Shown: in pieces, positions 10,487 through 21,100 of the stretch
Layout of the letters: every line of letters begins with the position of its first letter
Numbering within the stretch: the stretch's first letter is position 1
DNA from: Echria macrotheca
Taxonomy: Eukaryota > Ascomycota > Sordariomycetes > Sordariales > Schizotheciaceae
Direction of reading: 5' to 3'
NCBI GenBank assembly: GCA_030411725.1
Contig: MU839849.1
Coordinates: forward strand, 248,001 to 312,000
Length of the DNA: 64,000 nt
Notes under the pieces: model-generated
Told to the model about the DNA's origin: nothing
The model's input: the letters and a program-made list of their open reading frames with translations, nothing else
The model's database searches: none
Position numbers and translations under genes: made by a program

Positions 10487-13473
10487 GTAAGTGTTGTAAT
10501 GACAGATCACCCGGAAGAGCGCTCATCTAATCGTCCAAGGCCAAAACGCTTGTCACATTATTTACATGACCTGTCTGTCCGGTTGTGTCGCTTTCAGTGC
10601 ATTTTTCAGCTAGGCGAAGATTTCGCAGTGTGATAATAGGTACTCAGAATGCCGGTTATCAATCATTTTACGTGGCTCTCAGTTGTAGGATACCTACCAA
10701 GTAACATGAGTTTTGTTTCGATCTCAACATTCAGACGAGCATCCTCCGTGTTTCTATAGATGTGTTTGTGAGCTCATGCTTTCTCTCGGCGACACGAGGA
10801 GGTGTAATCATTCTTACGGGCTCATGGGTTGGCGTGCTGGGAAGGCTGGATGCCTATTTTGGTGGCTTCTTGCGATAGAAACTGATGGAACTATGCGGAC
10901 GCACATCCCACAGCTAGCTGAAATGCTATCATCCTAAGCCAGTCTGGTGTTCTGTTGGAGACATGCTCTCCAACCGTTCCTGTCATTGGCTTAAAACACA
11001 ATGTCAAGGACTCATCTTCTCGACCACTGAGCTACTTCAACAGTTACCCCACGTGGCTTTCTCTTCCTGTCCTCTTGCACGCCTTGTCGACACAAACCTG
11101 TCCGTCATTCGGCTGTGGGTGGTATTACGGTTCCGACGTTCTGGACGTACCGGGTACCCCGATGACGCGGAGACGAGCTGATAGGGCTGACAATGATCGT
11201 GAGACGAGGCACCTGTACCCTGGGACCGCGTATGCCTAAATACGAGTGTGGTTTCACGGCGCTTTCGGCCGGCTTACTGCATGGCGGAGGCGGGCGGCAC
11301 TATACCATAGATAAACCAGAACCTCACAAGCAAAGAAAGCGCCTCGAGATTGCTCGACACTCAGACACTGTCAGGCAATGCGCAACCGGGTTAGTTGCTG
11401 GCTCTGCGTTGCTTGTGCGGCTGCGGAATCCGACGAACTTGTGAGGGACACTTATTAGTCCCGGCCAAGATGGCTGCATAGAACCGGCGCCGAAACCAAC
11501 CGGTCCCGGACCGGCGCGTCATCGGTTAGACCGCATTCTGACCTGCATTGCTCTAGTCTGTCGGTATGCAGTCGGTCGCAGGCTACCTCATGCCACATCT
11601 TCGGTTGATCGCCACATGTGGGGATACCGGAACCCCAAGAAACAAGACCTTGAAGCATACCTACCTACGCGAGTGTTCCGCAAGATCGTCCAATGCCAGA
11701 TCCTCGGCTGTCGATGACGTTGCCTATAGGCTCGTCCGATCTTGTCTTCCTGAGGCCATCCACGAAAGAGGTACAAGCAAACACCCTAAGACGGAGCTGG
11801 CACAGCTCGGCCACGTCATAAAGGAGACTTCTCATCCAAGCAGCGCTGTGGTCGTCGTGCACTGGTCTAGACATATATATACTCATCCTCGAGACGGATA
11901 TGCATCCTCATCAATATCAGACCGAGGCTACTCGTACAGCCTCCAATGACGCAGCTGCTTCTGCATCGGTATCTGCCGAATTCCCGGTCACCATTTTTAT
12001 CGAGCTAAATCCCTGTGTGTTCAAAATTGTCGTGGAGCTGGAGTCTAGGCTGATGTATGCGGCAGCCTAGAATCCGATAGCGTAGAAAGCATTCCCCATA
12101 GCGTCGTCGAAAATGGAATGGTCGCAAGTGAAATGCAGAGCTGGACCCAGGTGGCGAGAGCGCGTTAAATTTCGCGTCGAGCTCCCACGTGCAACTGGCA
12201 AGGAGGTGCAGACACAACCCGGTTTGTCGGTCGCAGATCCTGGGCGCTTGGAAAATCCTGCGCTTCGATCAAATCCTTCGTTTCGATATCACCCGCACTA
12301 ACCCGGTTGGGCGGTCGATTGCCCCTCAGCTCACACGGCGCTCAGCTGTCAGCCGTCAGCCACTGCGATTCACACAGGCGGCTCGCAGATCTGATAAGCT
12401 TATCGGGCACAAATAAGGGGAATGGGAGATTATTCCCGTCCAGAACTGGAAATCAAGCACAGACGGGATTCTGTCGCGAAAGGATGCACGTAATTACGGA
12501 ACATCGGCAGGCAATGTGGGGGATGCGAGGACGCGAAGGATGCGGAGGAAGAAAGGTTCGTGTCGTGTTGCGACAAGCCTTACCTGTTTTCTCTGGTGTG
12601 CAGTCAGCGCGCCCACTGCTAAAGTTGATGCCTGTGTAATCGAACCCACATGCACGGTTACGGGTCTCCATCGTTCGTTCGTGTTGCAAAAGCCAGGCGT
12701 GAAAGGAAAGCTTGAAAATGACGGAATGGTAAGCAGCAGCCTAAAAAAAGATTGACCCGAATGTTGAAACGAGCAGAGATTGCAACGCACCTTTCTCCTG
12801 GGTCAGGTAATCAGCTTATCGACACTGTGGCTCTGGACCTCTGCGTCTGGGGTCGCACAGACCTCAACGAATAGGGAGCGAAAAATGGATTGAGGGTCCA
12901 GCAATGCTTCGAGTTTTGTGGCCTGCCATTGGCCAGAGCCCGACGGCATCCCACTCGTCGCTCGTCGGGTTTCCTGTCCCGTCACGCGCTACCAGGTTTT
13001 GCCAGCTGTCAGAGCAAACGGCAAACAGGCTGCTCCGTGTGTCGAGCTTGTGCGACAGCTGACAAAAAAAAAGAATGTTGGGTCTCCCTAGGCCGGCGCT
13101 TCAAAAGAATGCGGCCCACAGACGCAGAAGCGCAGGCAAGCTGCAGGGAAAGAAATGGGCGTCTTCCTCATGCCACTGTTCGCTTTTCAGCCCTTTTTGG
13201 AGTGGGGCCCAGCCAATCCGCCCCCTTTTCCCGACACCTTCTCAGGACCGGGGATGGGCGTTTGCGGCTGCTGCTTCGCCCGCTTGTTCGCCAACCCCCC
13301 GGCCCTCCTCCACCATGGATGACCCTTAAAAGGCCGCTGACTCTGCCCCGCCTCGGGCTCGTGTGAGTGGTCTGCTTCGGTCACCTCTTCTTCCTCGACT
13401 CGACTCTTCTTTGTTCCATCTCATCTTACCCTCTGGCCGGGAGTTGGCCTGTCCCTTCACTTGTTTTCCTCCC
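10487..13473. other. Gene-poor tract of about 3 kb
   Basis: No confident gene. A TATATATA element near 11,873 is followed by a 56-codon frame at 11900-12070 (MHPHQYQTEATRTASNDAAA...), which is too weak to annotate. The last 150 bp before 13,474 are the promoter and leader of the glycosyltransferase gene, with a TATA-like TTAAAAGG near 13,326. No transposon signature, satellite or RNA gene recognised. Confidence 0.4.
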
Positions 13474-14869
13474 ATGATTGAGAAGATGTACGAAATCGAG
13501 CAGGAGCGGAGCTCTTGGCTGGGCTCCGTCCTGGCCCGCTGGCGCTCGTACCGCCAGATTCATCGCATCCTCCTCATTTTCTCCGTTGTCTTCACCATAT
13601 TCGTGCTCGACCGCTACCGGATCGAACTCGCCGGGACGTTTACCGTCCCAGAACCTCCGATAAATGAGACCCTTACCGTCGACCCGTTCCTGGACCAAAG
13701 GGATGACTCGATGGCGCAAGCTGGCAACAGCACCCTCGGCTTCCACGCCATTTATTACATCAACATGAAGGCCCGGTACGATCGCGAGGACGCCATGGCG
13801 CTGCAGTCGTACATCTCGGGTGTCGATCTCACCGACTACCCCGCCGTCGAAGCCGACCAGATCGACCCGGTCGGGATGCCGCCGACGCACCGGCCCATGA
13901 TGCTCAAAGTTGGAGAGAAGGGATGCTGGCGGGCGCATGCTAACGTACGTCTATCTCTCTTTGGCGCACCACTGGTTGCTAACACTGGCGCTACAGATCT
14001 GGTCGGAAATGGTCAGGAAGAAGCTGCCGCCGGTGCTCATCATGGAATCCGACGCTACCTGGGATATCAACGTGCGCCCCATCATGAGCGACCTCAACAA
14101 GCACTTTGTCGAATTCCTCAAGAACATCAACTCCACACCCGTCCACGACCCCAGCTACGGCTCCAAGTACAACAAACACAACGCGGCCAAGGCGCACTTC
14201 CGGCGCGACGAGTTCACCAACATGACGATCCCCGACGAGGACCTGCCGCCGTCGCCGCCCCCGATCGAATACCGGTCCGACGACCCGTGGCTGTCGGAGC
14301 ACTGGGACCTCTTCTCGCTCGGCCAGTGCTTCGAGCACCCGCAGGACAAGGACATCAACCTCATCTACCACGACCCGCGCGTGCCGGCGGGCAAGGACTA
14401 CTGGGGCGAGAAGCTCGGCAACCAGCGCGTGATCCGGCGGTCGGGCGGCATCACCTGCACGACAGCCTACGCCATCAGCCACACGGGCGCCGCCAAGCTG
14501 CTCCTCCGCTCGGCGCTCGATCTCGACAACCCGGTCGACCTGCTCATCCGGCGCCTTACGCTCTCGCGCGATCTGGTCGCGTACAGCGTGATGCCGCCGC
14601 CCATCGCGCAGTGGGAGTACCGCGGCGACGTGGGCATGGGCGAGCGCGGCGCGCAGAGCGACATCAACGGCGGCAAGCACAAGGACACGCCCGAGGACGC
14701 CGTCATGGACGGCTGGCCCGTGGTCAACAACACCAACTCGGTCTGGGAGACGAAGCGCCACCACGCCGACGTCGCCTTCGACAAGATGGCCCTCGCCGTC
14801 GCCTGGGACGAGATCCTCCCCGACGGCGTGCTGGCCAACAGCTGGTGGGATCCCAACACGAGGGATTAG
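13474..14869 (+). CDS. Type II membrane glycosyltransferase, GT25-like
   Basis: Golgi/ER-type glycosyltransferase, 447 aa. Exons 13474-13944 and 13997-14869 join in phase (RAHAN-IWSEM) through a GTACGT/CTACAG intron. A short cytosolic tail is followed by one membrane anchor (about residues 31-45, ILLIFSVVFTIFVL) and then the lumenal catalytic domain. GT25-type landmarks are YYINMKARYDRE near the start, the GEKGCWRAHAN segment (which normally precedes the sugar-nucleotide site), LIMESDATWD carrying the acidic metal-binding motif, and the late TTAYAISHTGAAKLL block. The first ATG of MIEKMYEIEQE is chosen; the frame extends upstream to 13363 but without signal-like sequence. The acceptor is unknown; cell wall or glycoprotein glycosylation is likely. 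Confidence 0.85.
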
Positions 14870-16167
14870 GTTTTTTTCTGTCTCAAAAAACCTCTTCCCG
14901 GCTTCGCCCTTTGGACCTGTCGTGACTAATCGGCGGCGTTTTTGCCTGTATATATAGGGAGCCCCGTTGGGGAGATTGGGGGCCCAGTTTTCTGGATCCC
15001 AACGCGGACGTCCCGCTCTGATAAGGTGGCGGATTTGTGTGTCTTATGTGTTGCATGGCGCCGGCGTTATTTGGTGCTTTTGTGGGAGTTGGGTTGGTTT
15101 ATTACCAAGACAAGAGATGAAAAGGATAATACCGATACCCTGTGTGTACGATCCGGGCTACCATGCTGTACCACCGGAATCTCAGGAGTCAATCTAGACA
15201 TTGTGTCACTTTCTAGTCACTTCCTTGGTGTTGAGACATGTTTGTTTGAGCGCGAGACCTGCAGTCGATCTCGAGCCCGACGGGAATGGGAGTGTTGATC
15301 TCAATCGTCCCATCAACAAAAATGCAGGGTTCAGTGAGCCGTACCGAATGATGCCCCCCCTTTCTCGATGCATTTCGCGGCCAGAGCCCCTGACGTGGGT
15401 GGGAATCGCGCGACGTCGGATTTGGGTTGGGCTCTGCGGGATAAAGTCCCGATGGTGCGGCGCGAGCCTCCCCAAAGCATCTTTGCCAAGCGAATATTAA
15501 TTTACGGATCCTCCCTTTTTATGCACCGGATTTATTGGATTTCTCGCACCAGAGTTGGTAAAGTGGTTGTTTTGGGATCCGGGTTTAAGCGTCTATGACT
15601 TTGCCGTTTGCTGTTTTATGTTCATCAGGTGTCGCGACTTGGCCCTGGATGTCTGCGGTTCTGCACCGCCACTGTTGCGCGGTCACCACTTTTTTCCTGA
15701 CGAGAGCCTCACGCCTGTCACTCCTGAGTCTGTCGCCTCATCAGAGAAAGACCAGCAGATGGAAGGCGTAACTTTTGAACCCTGGTATTTCCCCGGCGTC
15801 ACAGGATAAAATATGACACTGTTTCCATCACCTGCCTCTCACAGTAGAGTCTAGATATTGAAATGCAAACAACTCGTCTCCCAACAGCGAGCTTCACGAC
15901 TGGGCCAATCATGTCTCCCCAAATCACAGCCTGCTCATCACCCCGCTCGCCAGTGCTGCCTGATTCTCTTCCCACGTCTTTTTTTCTGGTATATTCATCG
16001 ACCCCGGATAACGCCGCTCCCCTTCTCATCGTCAAGCAGCGCACCCTCTAGCAACTCCCCTCCGCTGTCAAGCCATTTCCGCTCGGTTTCGGACGCCACC
16101 TTTCTCGAATCTCGATCCGCAACCCGCGCCAACCTTGTTCCAACCAGGCTCCAGTCGAGGACACAAG
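14870..16167. other. Intergenic, 1.3 kb
   Basis: A TATATATA at 14949-14956 lies just past the glycosyltransferase stop, but no convincing frame follows it. The rest is the 5' flank of the HET gene, whose last 200 bp are pyrimidine-rich. Nothing else seen. Confidence 0.4.
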
Positions 16168-17880
16168 ATGCGTCTTCTCAATGTCGAAACCCGCAAGCTG
16201 GAAGAGTTTTACGACAACATCCCAGCGTATTCCATCCTTTCCCACCGATGGGGTGATGGCGAAGTTCTGTTCCAGGATATCCAGAGCGGGACTGCGGCAT
16301 CAAAGCCAGGATATGCAAAGCTCTTGGGCGCATGCGAGCTCGCGGCTTCTCATGGGTTCTGGTACATCTGGATCGATACGTGTTGCATCGACAAGACCAG
16401 CAGCGCCGAGCTGTCCGAGGCTATCAACTCGATGTACCGCTGGTACCAAAACTCGACCATCTGCTATGCATACCTCGCAGATGTGGATTCAAGCTCAAGT
16501 CCAGAGGAAGCGGAGAGCAGAAACATGATGGACCTCCTTCGCTCAAGCAACTGGTTTACCCGCGGATGGACTTTGCAAGAGCTCATTGCTCCGTCTATCG
16601 TAGTGTTCTACGACACGAACTGGATAAGGATGGGAACTCGATCAGCTCTGGCCTCGAGACTCTCGGTCATCACTGGCATACCTGGAAATATTCTGGAAAA
16701 TGGGGACATCAGCGGCGCAAGTGTTGCGCAAAAGATGTCCTGGGCTTCCATGAGGACGACCACCCGGACCGAAGACATGGCGTACTGTTTGCTTGGGCTC
16801 TTCGGCGTCAACATGCCCATGTTATACGGCGAAGGAGACAGGGCTTTCGTGCGACTCCAGGAGGAGATTTTGAAGATTTCAGATGATCACAGCATCTTTG
16901 CCTGGGGTTATGCCGAGCCGGGCGGTGACGTTACCAATGACGATATCGATCTCAGAGCGCCTGAAGGTGTCTTGGCGAGGTCCCCGGAGGACTTCGAATT
17001 CTCAGGGAACATTGTCCCGTCGTTTGATACGGATGGAGAACTTGATGGAACGATTCAGTTGAACAACAAGGGCGTTCATCTGACCTTGCCCATCAAAAGA
17101 GTCCCTCGGGTTCACGGATGGGGGGCAGAATACGTAGCTGCTCTGCCATGCGTATTTGAGGGAAATAAGCGCAGAGTTGGCATTTCAATTCAACCGGTGC
17201 CATTGGATAAGGGGCGCTTCAGACGAATCGGCAAGTTCTTTGAGCTGAATGACTTGGATATGTCCGCAAATGCCGGTTATTCCGTCACTCCTATCTGCTT
17301 CGAGCAGACTCACTGGGCGACACGGCCCCTATCTCTTGTGCAAAAGGCGGGGCGGGAGATTCTCTTTGGCCATGGGTACCCATTGGACGGCCACTTGGGA
17401 AACGAGAAATTGATGACTACCTTGGTACATAACGGAGCCAGTCTGGGTGGCAACATAGAACTTACCTTCGCCGGCAGCAGGACATTACTGACCTTAGCCT
17501 TGGAGCACCGAGACGATGCCGCTGTTGAGAAGTTGCTCGCCTACTACGATGACTCTGCTTGCCCGATAACCGAGGTTGATGGTTCAGACAACTCGCCTCT
17601 ATCAATGTCCGTCGCCGCAAATCGGCCTCGTATGACAGAATTGCTGCTCCAGAAGGGGGCCGATCCCAATGACGACCTCCGACTTTGGTGCAATGATTTG
17701 CCGAGCCCGCTCATTATGGCCATCCGCAAGGGAGAGAGACAGTTGGTTGAAATATTGCTTCGATACGGTGCCGACCCGAACCTTCGGCATTATGCCCAGT
17801 CACCTATTGAATCTGCGAGGGGGGTGTGCTGTGAGGAGGAGATTGTAAAGCTGTTGATTGCGTACGGAGCAGAGCCGTGA
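16168..17880 (+). CDS. HET-domain protein with C-terminal ankyrin repeats
   Basis: Heterokaryon-incompatibility-type protein, 570 aa, intronless. It begins MRLLNVETRKLEEF, the stereotyped start of this family. HET-domain blocks are in order: YSILSHRWG, GFWYIWIDTCCIDKTSSAEL SEAINSMY, CYAYLADV, WFTRGWTLQELIAP and MSWASMRTTTRTEDMAYCLLGLF-GVNMPMLYGEG, about residues 30-240. A linker of about 190 residues without recognised domains follows. The end (about 425-570) has ankyrin-like units, including LLLQKGADPND and ILLRYGADPNL. In this family such proteins act in allorecognition and cell death. No STAND-type NTPase gene is directly adjacent; the nearest is at 39.9 kb. Confidence 0.92.
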   Translation: MRLLNVETRKLEEFYDNIPAYSILSHRWGDGEVLFQDIQSGTAASKPGYAKLLGACELAASHGFWYIWIDTCCIDKTSSAELSEAINSMYRWYQNSTICYAYLADVDSSSSPEEAESRNMMDLLRSSNWFTRGWTLQELIAPSIVVFYDTNWIRMGTRSALASRLSVITGIPGNILENGDISGASVAQKMSWASMRTTTRTEDMAYCLLGLFGVNMPMLYGEGDRAFVRLQEEILKISDDHSIFAWGYAEPGGDVTNDDIDLRAPEGVLARSPEDFEFSGNIVPSFDTDGELDGTIQLNNKGVHLTLPIKRVPRVHGWGAEYVAALPCVFEGNKRRVGISIQPVPLDKGRFRRIGKFFELNDLDMSANAGYSVTPICFEQTHWATRPLSLVQKAGREILFGHGYPLDGHLGNEKLMTTLVHNGASLGGNIELTFAGSRTLLTLALEHRDDAAVEKLLAYYDDSACPITEVDGSDNSPLSMSVAANRPRMTELLLQKGADPNDDLRLWCNDLPSPLIMAIRKGERQLVEILLRYGADPNLRHYAQSPIESARGVCCEEEIVKLLIAYGAEP

Positions 17881-18179
17881 ACTGTAAAAAAGAAACAGCG
17901 CAAAATCGAGGAACCGGAAAGGCTCATAAGAAGCGATGAGTAGAATGATCAGGCCGGACCGGGGCTAGAGAAGCTTAATAGCTGATAGTCGGATTTGAAA
18001 GCGAACAATCGAGTGTATTGCGAACAACATTGTCTACCTAGATATGATCCTGTAGTAGCCACACTCGAAGGTCATACAAGAACGGCCTTGGGTGCGGCAC
18101 CGTCAACATCCCCAGTACACGATCCGTCGCCACGCACCAGAACTCTCTCAAACCGCCAATCAACCTGCTACGCAAACTG

Positions 18180-21100
18180 CTACTCATACTGCGCCCACCT
18201 AGCCTCCAACTCAAGCATCCGCGCCCGCCTCTCCCCATCCCGCGCCCTCCGAAACAACCGATCCGACTCAGCCTGGTGCCGCTCAGCCTGTACCCCCCCA
18301 TACGAGTTATACAGATTCCCCGTCGCGCTCGACCGATACTGCGAGCTGGGCTCGCCAAACGTGATCTTATCCGACATGCGCAGCCCGTGGCCGATGACCT
18401 GCTCCAGCATCGCGGCATCCATATCCGCCTGGGCCTGCTGCCGCAGACTCGTCAGAAGCGGCACAGTGTCGTTGTACACCTTTGTCCGCTCCCTGCAGAA
18501 CGCCAGGAACTCCTCCGGGTTGCCCGGGGACTCGCAGGCGGCCAGGTATCGCTGTCTCTGAGCGGGCGAGTACAGCGCGCAGGGACTCGGATTCTCGAAC
18601 TTCACACCCCGAAAGGCCATCTCGCCCTCGAGGGCCGTGCCGCGGACGACGTCCTCGTAGCACTCGTGGCAGACCGGACAGTCCGGCCAGCCCCACCACT
18701 CATGGCCCTGGCCGCCGGGGACGGTGTCGCGCTTGGGACAGGGCATGATGGACATCCACTTGCGCGCGGCTGCTTCGAACACACCCGCGTTGGACCGCGG
18801 GCTATCAATCTCCGCGTTCAACGCATCGACGAACCGCCGGAGCTGCAGCATGCGCGGGTTGAACGCGCACCAGAATCTCCCCTGCACCCGCTCCGGGGAT
18901 GGAGCAAGCGTATACGCCATGCCCAGCGGCGTGATCACGCCGGCATAACACGCCTCGCACACGCCGAACTCGTCAACGGGCGCGGGGGCAAAGTTGTAAA
19001 ACAGCCCGTCGATGATCGGATCCGCCCTGTGACATCTCGGCGCCGCGGCGATGGCGAGCAGAGGCTGGCGGAATGCGTCAGGGTGAGCATGCTGCGCGTC
19101 CAGCGCGAAGACGAGATCGAGAAGCGGGCCGTAGCCCGCCATGTCGCACTTTATCGACGTCCACCCGTCCCCGGCTCTGTCCACCGACATGGTCACGACG
19201 TCGGCGTACGGCGTCTCGGCGAAGGAATCCGCGTAGCAGGCCTCGCAGATGTCGAGGTGCACGGCGGCGCCGGGGACCGTGTACCACAGCTTCGTGCCGG
19301 TGGTGGTGGGCTGGGCGGTGCACAGCCCCTTGGCCATTCTGTGGTGGACTGCGGATACAAACGAGGCCCAGTCGTTGGTTGGCGACCTGCGGAGGAGGGC
19401 CCGCAGCGTGTAGGGGATCGCGAGGTCGCAGATCCAGCCTTCGCCCGTCTTGGACGGGTCGTGGGTGAAGCGACCGGCGAAGGGGGTCGCGCAGAGGTAA
19501 TCCTCGTAGCAGGCTTGGCATGCGCCGAAGTCGTCGATGCCGCCTGAGTCCGGGGGTGGAGGGATGTACCATTTTACGCCGGGCTTGGATGGGGAGGGGG
19601 TGTATGGTGTCATACCGAGGCAGGGTGGGATCTTTGCGCGGTGCTGCATGTATTCTACCAGGGGGGAGAGGTCGTTTGTTTCGAGGACCGACGGCCAGAG
19701 GACGCGGGTTATGCGGTGGGGATGGAAGTTGCAGGTTCCCTCGATGGTGCGGTGGGATTTGGTGAAGGATGAGGCGAAGCGGGAGGTGGAAATGTAGTGG
19801 TCGAAGCACCAGGCGCAGATGTAGAAGGTCGGAGAGGAGGGGTGCGTGTACCATGTCCGGGCGAAGGGAACCCGACGGTTGCGGAAGCAGAGACGGGATG
19901 ATTCGGGGGCGGTGGGGGTGAGCATGGGGAATTCGAAGTAGTGGTCGGGGTTTGAACGGACAGGACCATGGGAGCGGTTGGTGAGGATTAGAGATTCGAT
20001 CTGGGATGTGAGGGTGCTGATGGGCGATATTGAGTCTGGCTGAGGTTGCGGTGGCGGAACTGGTTGTGCCGGAGGGGACTGAGGCGTTGAAGTTGCATAT
20101 GTGAAAACAGGTAGTCCTTGGCCGGGAGGAAAGGGGGCAGAAGCCGGCGGTGAGTACGTTCGGGCTTCGTACGACTCGACCTTGGCCGGAATGGGCGGTG
20201 CGTAGGGCTGTTCCTGAGGCGGCGCTTGCGGCGAGTGAGGACTTCCGTATTGTGTGGGCTGTTGGGCGTATTGAGAGTGCTGAGGTTGGGAGGACGATTG
20301 GGGCCATCCAGGCTGTTGAAGCGGCTGACCTGTCGAAACCCCTTGCTGCAACCCCTGAGGCTCCTGATAGTTTTGGAACCCCTGGGGTCGCAGAGGTGCC
20401 TCTGGCTGGGTAGCACGCGGCGAAGTCTGAGCAACACCCTCCACCAAATGCTGCTGAGGATGTTGAGGCTCATGTTCCTCGTACTGCTGGGTCGGCTGAA
20501 CCAGGTGAGCCGGATGAGATTCACTATCCCGACCTGACTCCCGGTCTATCAGCCTATCACGAGCTCTTGCAGGCTCCGGAGCCGACACTGTTCCCCCCTG
20601 TTGTCCCACGAGGGGCTGCCCAGCAGAACTATCGCCTCGCAACCCGTAAGTAGTCACGGGAGGGTAGTACTCCATGGGCACAGGACCAGCCCATGTCGCG
20701 CCCGGCTGTTCGTCGTTGGTTTCCACTGCAGCGTGAGTGATTGGGTTGTTGTCCGCCGCTTGGTTCTGCGCCGGTGACTGAGCAGTTGGCTTTCGCCGGA
20801 TATTCCCCTGGGTCGAGGCTTGATAAGCCGGTACCGGGTGCTCTGAGACACTCTGTGGAGGCTGTGGGGGAATCACATCGGTATGTGTCTCTTGCGGTCG
20901 CGGGCGAGATGCATCTGTCCCTGTGAAGTCAGACTGGACGGGATAAGTCGCAGTCGATACGGGTGCTTGGGACGAGAGTTCGGCCGGTGGGTCATGATGA
21001 CTGACAGGTGGCGACTGCGCAGTCGGCTGAGGCAGCGATGAAATTCCCTGGTCCGATTCGACAGCGTTTTGTAGTGCCGCTCCGGGAATCTGGTACTCAG

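Noticed and set aside
12640..12680. GTGGGTTCGATTACAC on the minus strand, resembling a tRNA T-arm
   Set aside because: The stem does not pair over five bases and no A box or acceptor stem is found.
13997..14925. Read-through of the glycosyltransferase intron giving a longer frame
   Set aside because: Past the intron it becomes Arg/Gln/His low-complexity; splicing restores GT25 motifs in phase.
14949..14956. TATATATA as a promoter for a gene in 15-16 kb
   Set aside because: No convincing coding frame follows; it is more likely 3'-flanking AT-rich sequence.
18276..19547. Long antisense open frame (423 codons) opposite the CxxC protein
   Set aside because: Mirror frame of a GC-rich coding region; Arg/Val/His-rich, no domain, no splice or promoter support.
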